In this document: piece by piece, positions 1 through 5,031 of the stretch
Numbering within the stretch: position 1 is the first letter of the stretch
Layout: the number at the start of each line of letters is the position of its first letter
NCBI GenBank assembly: GCA_002309675.1
Contig: DBXX01000072.1
Location: 1 to 5,031 of the forward strand
Length of the DNA stretch: 5,031 nt
DNA from: Lachnospiraceae bacterium UBA1201
Lineage (GTDB): Bacteria; Bacillota; Clostridia; Lachnospirales; Lachnospiraceae
Direction of reading: 5' to 3'
Position numbers and translations under genes: made by a program
Notes under the pieces: generated by a model
Databases searched by the model: none
Seen by the model: only the letters and a program-made list of their open reading frames with translations
Told to the model about the DNA's origin: nothing

Positions 1-1049
1 GGCTGCTCCATGCTCGCGTGCTCTTTCACGAGCTCGCTCATCTGCTGCAGTGCATCCTTATCTGCCGGCGTATGCGCGTAATCCCGCGTTCCCTTATGGG
101 TCACGATCAGGAAGTACAACATTTTCTTTAAACGACGGCGGTCAATGATACCGTCGATCATACCATGCTCCAGCAAAAACTCTGCGGTCTGGAAGCCCTT
201 CGGAAGTTCTCTTCCTATGGTCTGTTTGATGACACGCGGTCCTGCGAAACCGATCAGTGCACCCGGCTCGGCCAGGATCACATCGCCCAGGGTGGCGTAG
301 CTCGCAGTCACGCCTCCGGTCGTCGGATCGGTCAGAATACTGCAGTACAAAAGTCCTGCGTCGGAGTGCCGTTTCAGCGCAGCCGACGTTTTCTCCATCT
401 GCATGAGGGAGATGATACCCTCCTGCATACGGGCGCCGCCGGAACAGCAGAACAAAAAGACGGGCAGACGGCGTTTGGTCGCCTCTTCGACCGCACGGGT
501 GATCTTTTCACCCACAATATGGCCCATACTCGCCATCATGAAACGTGCGTCGCAGATACCGACCACGGCCGGCTCTCCGAAGATATGCACAAGTCCCACG
601 GTCACGGCCTCATCCAGGCCGGTCTTCTCGCGGGCGCCCTTCAGTTTCTCTTCATACTCCGCATCCTCGAGCGGATTGCTCACCGGCAGGTCGGTAAACC
701 AGTACTCCATGCGGTGATGGTCCGCAATCATCGCGATGCGGTTTTTGGTACGCACGCGGAAGTAATTTCCGCATTCGTAGCACACATATTTGTTCGCGAT
801 GACCTGATCGCGATTCAATACTTTTTTACATTTCGGGCAGACGACCGTCTGCTCTTCCGCCGGCGCGGCATTTGCCGTACCCGCTGTCTGCGCGGCCTGC
901 TCAGCGTCCTTTTGCGCCTCGGGCTGCGCTTCTCTCTCAGGCATGATCTCGGGAACGACCATATCGTCCACCGATGTCATGCCGCCTTCATTCATACGCT
1001 CTGCGTGTATGCCCGCTGTACGATTTCTTAAAAAACCTCTCAATCCCAT
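1..1049 (-). CDS. accD: Acetyl-CoA carboxylase carboxyltransferase beta subunit, 3' end beyond window
   Basis: AccD works with AccA to transfer the carboxyl group from carboxybiotin to acetyl-CoA, making cytosolic malonyl-CoA for fatty-acid synthesis. I translated 349 codons plus a partial Pro codon, with no stop before the window edge. A four-cysteine zinc ribbon is visible at C71, C74, C90 and C93 (CX2C-X15-CX2C), as in the family. The core has SGGARMQEG at about 203-211, then SLMQMEKTSAAL, DPTTGGVTASYATLGD at about 241-256, and EFLLEHGMID near 290-299. The start has a GGAGG site 7 bases upstream, and MGLRGFLRNR resembles the basic-aromatic start of many AccD proteins. Residues about 20-66 are an Ala/Glu/Gln-rich stretch, so the zinc ribbon begins about 44 residues later than in E. 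coli AccD. About 30 residues follow the usual core end near 318 and the frame remains open. This is either a C-terminal tail or the start of a fused AccA. The gene lies 26 bases after fabZ. Confidence 0.95.
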   Translation of the reverse strand, partial: MGLRGFLRNRTAGIHAERMNEGGMTSVDDMVVPEIMPEREAQPEAQKDAEQAAQTAGTANAAPAEEQTVVCPKCKKVLNRDQVIANKYVCYECGNYFRVRTKNRIAMIADHHRMEYWFTDLPVSNPLEDAEYEEKLKGAREKTGLDEAVTVGLVHIFGEPAVVGICDARFMMASMGHIVGEKITRAVEEATKRRLPVFLFCCSGGARMQEGIISLMQMEKTSAALKRHSDAGLLYCSILTDPTTGGVTASYATLGDVILAEPGALIGFAGPRVIKQTIGRELPKGFQTAEFLLEHGMIDGIIDRRRLKKMLYFLIVTHKGTRDYAHTPADKDALQQMSELVKEHASMEQ

Positions 1050-1056
1050 GATAAAA

Positions 1057-1061
1057 CCTCC
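1057..1061 (-). promoter_or_regulatory. Ribosome binding site of accD
   Basis: The minus strand reads GGAGG here, 7 bases before the ATG at 1049-1047. It decides the accD start. The later in-frame ATG at 995 lacks a comparable site and the one at 980 has only a partial match, so the long N-terminal segment is probably translated. Confidence 0.75.
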
Positions 1062-1075
1062 GATCACCGGCTCCT

Positions 1076-1522
1076 TTACATTCCGATCGCGAACGTGAGT
1101 TCTGCAGTCACGGCGGTCTGTCCGCCTACGGTCGCCACGGCCTTACCGGTACCGACCGGCCCTTTTACCGCTTCGATCTGTACGGAAAGATCCAGCACAT
1201 CGCCCGGCACTACCTTGCGGCGGAACCGCGCGTTTTTGATGCCTCCGAAGTACGCGGTCTTTCCTGCAAATTCGGGCAATGATAAGATCGCCACTGCACC
1301 TGCCTGTGCCAGTGCCTCGATGATCAAAACGCCGGGCATTACAGGCTCCTGCGGAAAATGTCCCGCGAAAAACGGCTCGGTATATGTGACTGCCTTATGA
1401 CCCACGGCCGAAACGCCGGGAACCAGATCCGTCACCGTATCCAGCAACAGGAACGGGTGGCGGTGCGGTAGGATCTGCATGATCTCGTTGATGTTCAAAG
1501 ACTTCTTCTCTTCCGCTTCCAT
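1076..1522 (-). CDS. fabZ: 3-hydroxyacyl-ACP dehydratase FabZ
   Basis: FabZ removes water from (3R)-hydroxyacyl-ACP to give trans-2-enoyl-ACP, the third step of each elongation cycle, in the cytosol. The 148-residue product has the usual length for this single hot-dog-fold enzyme. The family motif LPHRHPFLLLD is at 18-28. The active-site segment GHFPQEPVMPG runs from 54 to 64, with catalytic His55, and Glu69 follows in IIEALAQ; these match His54 and Glu68 of E. coli FabZ. The start ATG has a GGAGG site 5 bases upstream. That site overlaps the stop codon of fabF, which suggests coupled translation. The gene sits between fabF and accD. No fabA-type or fabM-type partner for unsaturated fatty-acid synthesis is visible in the window. 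The FabZ motif pattern, not FabA, makes the call secure. Confidence 0.97.
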   Translation of the reverse strand: MEAEEKKSLNINEIMQILPHRHPFLLLDTVTDLVPGVSAVGHKAVTYTEPFFAGHFPQEPVMPGVLIIEALAQAGAVAILSLPEFAGKTAYFGGIKNARFRRKVVPGDVLDLSVQIEAVKGPVGTGKAVATVGGQTAVTAELTFAIGM

Positions 1523-1527
1523 GGATG

Positions 1528-1532
1528 CCTCC
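1528..1532 (-). promoter_or_regulatory. Ribosome binding site of fabZ, overlapping the fabF stop
   Basis: GGAGG on the minus strand shares its first G with the TAG stop of fabF (1534-1532) and lies 5 bases before the fabZ ATG. A ribosome ending fabF would cover this site, so the two genes are probably translated in a coupled way. This is inferred from the spacing. Confidence 0.7.
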
Positions 1533-2767
1533 TATGCCTCGTATCTCTTCAGGAGGATGGATGCGTTGTGGCCGCCGAATCCCAGAGAATTCGACAAAGC
1601 GTACGGCACCGCTTCCTCACGGTTTTCTTTGCAATAATCAAGATCCATCTCTTCTTCTGCCTCGGTGAAGCCGACGGTGCGGTGAATGAAGCCTTCCTCC
1701 ACCGTCTTCGCACAGATGATCGCCTCGACCGCTCCGGCAGCGCCGAGCAGGTGTCCGATCATCGACTTCGTCGAGTTGACGCGAATCTCTTTCGCATGCT
1801 CACCGAAGAGCAGCTTGATGGCGCGGGTCTCGAACAGGTCGTTGTAATGTGTGCCTGTCCCGTGCGCGTTGATGTAGGTGATCACATTCTTATCGACTCC
1901 GGCATCCGCCAGCGCATTTTCCATGGCGCGTGCTGCGCCCTCGCCGCTCTCTGCGGGAGATGTGATATGATATGCGTCACAAGAACAGCCATAGCCGACG
2001 ATCTCTGCGTAGATCTTCGCGCCACGGACCTTTGCATGCTCCAGTTCCTCCAGGACCAGAACGCCGCTGCCTTCGCCCATGACGAAACCGCTGCGGTCCT
2101 TATCGAACGGCAGGGATGCGCGCGCCGGATCCGTCGCCGGTGACAGGGCTGTCATCGATGCAAAACCGGAGATGCCGAAGGCGCAGACCGCTGCCTCGGT
2201 ACCGCCCGCCAGCATGACATCCGCCTCCCCGTGGTCGATCGAACGAAAGGCCTCGCCGATGGCGTTCGTACCACTCGCACAGGCTGTGACAACGTTGATA
2301 TTTTTGCCTTTCAAACCATAGCAGATGGCTACATTGCCCGCTGCCATATTGGAGATGAGAAGCGGCACCATCAGGGGCGAAACGCGCTCCTGGCCCTTCT
2401 CCATCTGGTGCGTATGCTCGCGCTCCATGCACTGCATGCTTCCGATTCCGGAAGAGATGCTGCAGCCCACGCGGTAGGGATCCTCTTTCTCCATATCCAG
2501 TTTCGCGTCACTGAGTGCCTGACCCGCCGCGGCTACGGCGAACTGGCAGAAGCGCTCCATGCGTCTGGCCTTCTTCGGATCCATGTATTCCTTCGCGTCG
2601 AAATCCTTCACTTCTGCCGCCATGGTAACACGGCTGTCTTTATTCTCGAAGGCAGAGATCGGTGCAAAACCGATGGTCCCCTTCTTCACTTCGTTCCAGA
2701 ACGTATCCACGTCCTTACCGATCGGCGTGATGGCGCCCATACCGGTGATCACGACTCTTCTACTCAT
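1532..2767 (-). CDS. fabF: Beta-ketoacyl-ACP synthase II (FabF)
   Basis: FabF condenses malonyl-ACP with a growing acyl-ACP, releasing CO2 and adding two carbons. The 411-residue protein is full length for the family and begins RRVVITGMGAITPIG, the standard FabF N-terminus. The thiolase-fold active site is complete: nucleophile Cys163 in TACASGTNAIG, His302 in NAHGTGT, Lys334 in NSTKSMIGH, His339, and the glycine-rich loop GFGGHN at 396-401. These positions match the Cys-His-His arrangement of E. coli FabF within one residue. After GTGT the protein has HYND, where many homologues have PLND or PYND; this looks like a tolerated variation. Ten cysteines are present, fitting an anaerobic host. 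A GGAGG site lies 5 bases before the ATG, and the gene starts 12 bases after fabG. FabB or a polyketide-type ketosynthase is less likely given the sequence and the FAS II context. Confidence 0.97.
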   Translation of the reverse strand: MSRRVVITGMGAITPIGKDVDTFWNEVKKGTIGFAPISAFENKDSRVTMAAEVKDFDAKEYMDPKKARRMERFCQFAVAAAGQALSDAKLDMEKEDPYRVGCSISSGIGSMQCMEREHTHQMEKGQERVSPLMVPLLISNMAAGNVAICYGLKGKNINVVTACASGTNAIGEAFRSIDHGEADVMLAGGTEAAVCAFGISGFASMTALSPATDPARASLPFDKDRSGFVMGEGSGVLVLEELEHAKVRGAKIYAEIVGYGCSCDAYHITSPAESGEGAARAMENALADAGVDKNVITYINAHGTGTHYNDLFETRAIKLLFGEHAKEIRVNSTKSMIGHLLGAAGAVEAIICAKTVEEGFIHRTVGFTEAEEEMDLDYCKENREEAVPYALSNSLGFGGHNASILLKRYEA

Positions 2768-2772
2768 AAGCT

Positions 2773-2777
2773 CCTCC
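2773..2777 (-). promoter_or_regulatory. Ribosome binding site of fabF
   Basis: The minus strand reads GGGAGGAG in the 12-base gap between the fabG TAA and the fabF ATG. The GGAGG core is 5 bases from the start codon. It supports the MSRRVVITG start. Confidence 0.7.
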
Positions 2778-2779
2778 CT

Positions 2780-3520
2780 TTACATGGCCATGCCGCCGTC
2801 AACGCACAGCACCTGACCGGTAATGTAATCGCTTTCCTCCGAACAGAGGAAAGCAACTGCATTTGCCACATCCTCGGGCTTTCCTCCGCGTCCCATCGGC
2901 ACCTTCGAGAGGATACCCTCCTTCGCCGCATCGGGAAGCGCGTTCGTCATATCCGTTGTAATAAAGCCCGGAGCCACTGCATTGACCGTGATATTTCGTC
3001 CTGCGAGCTCCCGGGCCGCGGTCTTCGTCATACCGATCACGCCCGCTTTTGCCGCGGAATAATTCGCCTGACCCGCGTTGCCGATCACGCCGGAGACCGA
3101 TGAAATATTGACGATCTTACCCTTGCGTTTTTTAATCATGCCGCGGATGCAAGCCTGCATCACATAAAATACGGCCGTCAGATTCGTGCGGATGACCGCG
3201 TCGAAATCCTCCGGCTTCATGCGAAGCATCAGCTCATCGCGGGTAATTCCCGCGTTGTTTACCAAAATTTCTACAGCGCCGTATTCCTTCTGAATGGTTT
3301 CCACCATGGCGCTTACCGCTTCCGGATCGGAAACGTCGCACTGCATCGTGTACGCCTTGCCTCCGGCCGATGCGATCTGCGCCGCTGTTTCCTCTGCAGC
3401 CGCCTTCGACCCGTTATAATTTATGATCACCGTGTGCCCCATGGCAGCCAGTTTTTTTGCGCATGCAGCACCGATGCCCTTACCTGCGCCGGTGACCAGC
3501 GCGATCTTACCTGTTTCCAT
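2780..3520 (-). CDS. fabG: 3-oxoacyl-ACP reductase FabG
   Basis: FabG uses NADPH to reduce 3-oxoacyl-ACP to (3R)-hydroxyacyl-ACP, the second step of the elongation cycle. The 246-residue product is a classical short-chain dehydrogenase of the expected length. It has the Rossmann cofactor motif TGAGKGIG at 10-17, the NNAG motif at 88-91, and the catalytic tetrad Asn113, Ser141, Tyr154 and Lys158 (NISSV and YSAAK). The segment NAVAPGFITTDMT follows at 180-192, and the C-terminus VDGGMAM is typical of FabG. Short-chain dehydrogenases have many functions, but the position between fabD and fabF makes the FAS II role firm. The start ATG lies 27 bases after the fabD stop. Its ribosome site is AAGGAA with a 6-base spacer, weaker than the GGAGG or GGGAG sites of its neighbours. 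Confidence 0.96.
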   Translation of the reverse strand: METGKIALVTGAGKGIGAACAKKLAAMGHTVIINYNGSKAAAEETAAQIASAGGKAYTMQCDVSDPEAVSAMVETIQKEYGAVEILVNNAGITRDELMLRMKPEDFDAVIRTNLTAVFYVMQACIRGMIKKRKGKIVNISSVSGVIGNAGQANYSAAKAGVIGMTKTAARELAGRNITVNAVAPGFITTDMTNALPDAAKEGILSKVPMGRGGKPEDVANAVAFLCSEESDYITGQVLCVDGGMAM

Positions 3521-3547
3521 GCTGTATTCCTTTTCGTGTATGAGATG

Positions 3548-4477
3548 TTAATCCTCTGCCTTCAGATATTCGATCACTGCCGGCAAGTCTTCATATTTCT
3601 CGAGGGAAACGACCTTCACGGAGCCGTCGATCCGTTTCATAAAACCGGACAATGTCTTTCCGGGACCGATCTCTACGAACTTCGTAACACCATCGGCGAG
3701 CATGCGCTCTACGCACTGCTGCCAGCGCACGGAGGACGACACCTGACGTGCCAGAAGATCGGTGATCTCGTCTTTCTTACAAACGACATCCGCCGTCACA
3801 TTCGAAAGGTAAACCGGATCCGGATCCTGCAGTTTCAGCTGCTCCAGATCTCCGTGCAGAAGCTCCCCCGCACCCTTAAGCAACGGGGAATGGAACGGGC
3901 CGGAAACCTTCAGCGGAAGGCAGCGTTTCACGCCACGTTTGGTCATCTCCGCCGCAACAGCATCGACCGCTTCCTTCTCACCGGAGATAACGATCTGTCC
4001 GGGACAGTTGTAGTTCGCCACGCAGACTACTCCCGGAGTTTCCGCACATACGCTTTCGACCAGGGCCTGCTCCGCACCCAGAACGGCCGTCATACCACCG
4101 CCCGTCGGGTAGGCTTCCTGCATGTAGCGTCCGCGATTGCGGACAATGTTATACGAATCCATCTGCTCCATCGCACCGGAAGCCACGACGGCCGCATATT
4201 CGCCGAGAGACAGTCCCGCATAAACATCGGCCATAAAGCCCTTCGCCTGCAAGGTGCGCAGCATCGCCAGCTCGGTCGTAAACATCGCGATCTGCGTATA
4301 CATAGTTTGGTTCAGTTGTTCATTTTCCGTGAAACAGATTTGCGCCAGGTCCAGTCCGGTCATCTGACTCGCTTCCTCATAGACCTTACGCGCTGTCTCC
4401 TCTTTTTCATAAAAATCCCGGCCCATACCGACATACTGGCTACCCTGTCCGGGGAAAATAAATGCGATTTTACTCAT
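3548..4477 (-). CDS. fabD: Malonyl-CoA:ACP transacylase FabD
   Basis: FabD transfers malonyl from CoA to acyl carrier protein, supplying the extender unit for FabF. I chose the ATG at 4477, giving 309 residues beginning MSKIAFIFPGQGSQ, close to the roughly 310 usual in the family. A frame four codons longer starts at 4489, but it has no ribosome site and its own codons contain the GGGAG serving the inner start. In the 309-residue numbering, Gln11 lies in PGQGSQ, nucleophile Ser90 in GLSLGEYAA, Arg115 in NRGRYMQEA, and catalytic His196 in GPFHSP. The GPGKTL motif lies near 271-276. These match the Ser-His-Arg-Gln set of E. coli FabD. The ATG overlaps the TGA of fabK as ATGA, a common sign of translational coupling. 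The open frame, motifs and neighbours leave little doubt about function; only the exact start is open. Confidence 0.95.
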   Translation of the reverse strand: MSKIAFIFPGQGSQYVGMGRDFYEKEETARKVYEEASQMTGLDLAQICFTENEQLNQTMYTQIAMFTTELAMLRTLQAKGFMADVYAGLSLGEYAAVVASGAMEQMDSYNIVRNRGRYMQEAYPTGGGMTAVLGAEQALVESVCAETPGVVCVANYNCPGQIVISGEKEAVDAVAAEMTKRGVKRCLPLKVSGPFHSPLLKGAGELLHGDLEQLKLQDPDPVYLSNVTADVVCKKDEITDLLARQVSSSVRWQQCVERMLADGVTKFVEIGPGKTLSGFMKRIDGSVKVVSLEKYEDLPAVIEYLKAED

Positions 4478-5031
4478 CTTTGCTCCCATAAGCGGTCGGC
4501 CTGTGCTACCAACTGTGTAATGATCTCTTCACAGGTCTTCGGCTCTTTAATCATGCCCGCGATCTGGCCCGCCATGACGGTTCCGTTCGTCACGTCGCCA
4601 TCGATCACGGCCTTCCGCAGGGTGCCCAGCGTGAGCTGCTCCAGCTCCTCGAACGGCGCGCCCTCCTGCTCCAGTTTCAGATAGGCCTTCGTCATATCGT
4701 TGCGCAGGCAGCGCACCGGATGGCCGGTCGAAAGGCCGGTGATGACCGTATCGATATCTTTCGCCTTGATCACGCGGTTTTTATAATTCTCATGGACCTG
4801 CGCTTCTTTTGCTACCAGGAAGGCCGTACCCATCTGCACGCCCTGTGCACCCAGCATCAGCGCTGCGCAGAGGCCGCGTCCGTCCGCGATGCCACCCGCT
4901 GCGACCACGGGGATGTCGACCGCGTCACATACCTGCGGTACCAGTGCCATGGTCGTCGTGTGACCGATGTGGCCGCCGGCTTCCATGCCTTCGGCGATCA
5001 CCGCATCAGCGCCTTCACGCTGCAACAGTTT
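4474..5031 (-). CDS. fabK: FMN-dependent enoyl-ACP reductase FabK, 5' end beyond window
   Basis: FabK reduces trans-2-enoyl-ACP to acyl-ACP using NAD(P)H and bound FMN, the last step of each elongation cycle. It replaces FabI in many Firmicutes and is known to be insensitive to triclosan. The window holds the C-terminal 185 residues; the family is about 310-320 long, so roughly 130 N-terminal residues lie outside. The frame runs open to the window edge, reading KLLQREGADAV, so a TTG at 5025 is internal and not a start. Visible motifs are EAGGHIGHTTT, with the His at visible residue 21 matching the conserved active-site His, then the phosphate-binding segment AAGGIADGRG at 44-53, and VQMGTAFL at 65-72. 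TGLSTGHPVR and VTNGTVMAGQIAGMI follow. These parallel streptococcal FabK closely. Nitronate monooxygenases share the TIM-barrel fold, but this sequence and its place beside fabD favour FabK. Confidence 0.94.
   Translation of the reverse strand, partial: KLLQREGADAVIAEGMEAGGHIGHTTTMALVPQVCDAVDIPVVAAGGIADGRGLCAALMLGAQGVQMGTAFLVAKEAQVHENYKNRVIKAKDIDTVITGLSTGHPVRCLRNDMTKAYLKLEQEGAPFEELEQLTLGTLRKAVIDGDVTNGTVMAGQIAGMIKEPKTCEEIITQLVAQADRLWEQR
4483..4487 (-). promoter_or_regulatory. Ribosome binding site of fabD, inside the end of fabK
   Basis: GGGAG on the minus strand lies 5 bases before the ATG at 4477-4475, within the last fabK codons. It decides the fabD start. The alternative ATG at 4489 is only one base upstream of this site and has no purine-rich site of its own. 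Confidence 0.75.

Larger units (their letters stand above)
1..5031 (-). other. FAS II operon interior (fabK-fabD-fabG-fabF-fabZ-accD)
   Basis: Six collinear genes have gaps of 27 (fabD-fabG), 12 (fabG-fabF), 9 (fabF-fabZ) and 26 (fabZ-accD) bases, and a 4-base overlap at fabK-fabD. I see no promoter, terminator hairpin or operator between them, so cotranscription from a promoter beyond the right edge is likely. The acp, fabH and regulator genes often found upstream of fabK, and accA often found after accD, would lie outside the window. Confidence 0.85.

Noticed and set aside
165..1031. Long plus-strand open frame of 288 codons opposite accD
   Set aside because: It lies antisense to a clear AccD reading frame, the product has no recognisable domain, and no convincing ribosome site was seen. 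It is a by-product of codon use in accD.
2100..2432. Minus-strand 110-codon frame inside fabF
   Set aside because: It is an out-of-frame reading of the fabF active-site region; the in-frame protein carries all catalytic residues.
2231..3103. Plus-strand open frame of 290 codons across the fabF-fabG junction
   Set aside because: It is antisense to two well-supported genes and ignores their boundary, with no recognisable domain. Shorter plus-strand frames at 403-717, 1095-1400, 1568-2143, 2079-2321 and 2559-2816 are rejected for the same reasons.
3521..3547. Possible internal promoter or operator in the fabD-fabG gap
   Set aside because: The 27-base gap holds only a modest AAGGAA ribosome site; there is no room for -35 and -10 boxes within it and I see no palindrome.
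3814..3827. Short tandem repeat with two GGATCC units
   Set aside because: It encodes the DPDP stretch of FabD in frame. Two units this short are expected from repeated Asp-Pro codons.
3434..4684. Plus-strand open frame of 416 codons opposite fabD
   Set aside because: It is the longest frame in the window by codons, but it runs antisense across fabD and into fabG and fabK, which all have intact motifs. Its translation resembles no known family and looks compositionally random.
4715..4740. ACCGG/CCGGT inverted repeat and doubled GGCCGGT
   Set aside because: It lies within conserved FabK codons (TGLSTGHPVR), has no following T-run, and is too short to call a terminator or regulatory hairpin.

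Overview
The window holds one compact type II fatty-acid synthesis (FAS II) gene cluster, entirely on the minus strand. In transcription order, from high to low coordinates, it reads fabK (5' end cut by the window edge), fabD, fabG, fabF, fabZ and accD (3' end cut by the other edge). Genes are separated by 9 to 27 bases, and fabK and fabD overlap by 4 bases. No intergenic stretch is long enough for a promoter or terminator, so the window looks like the interior of a single polycistronic unit. Its promoter and any regulator site should lie upstream of fabK, outside the window.

The likely source is a moderately GC-rich anaerobic Firmicute of class Clostridia, perhaps Lachnospiraceae or a relative. 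The reasons are the fabK-fabD-fabG-fabF-fabZ-acc gene order, an FMN-type FabK as the enoyl reductase, strong GGAGG ribosome binding sites and proteins fairly rich in cysteine. This is inferred from family knowledge and was not tested by a search.

The genes cover most of one elongation cycle. AccD is the carboxyltransferase beta subunit of the acetyl-CoA carboxylase that supplies malonyl-CoA. FabD moves malonyl onto acyl carrier protein. FabF condenses it with the growing acyl-ACP, FabG reduces the ketone, FabZ dehydrates, and FabK reduces the enoyl group. Catalytic residues are intact in every complete gene, and no frameshift or mobile element is visible.

I found no undescribed system. The points worth a second look are: accB and accC are absent from positions where they often sit in such clusters; AccD has a long Ala/Glu/Gln-rich segment ahead of its zinc finger; the accD frame is still open well past the catalytic core, so an AccD-AccA fusion is possible; and the fabD start is better placed four codons inside the longest frame, giving an ATGA overlap with fabK.
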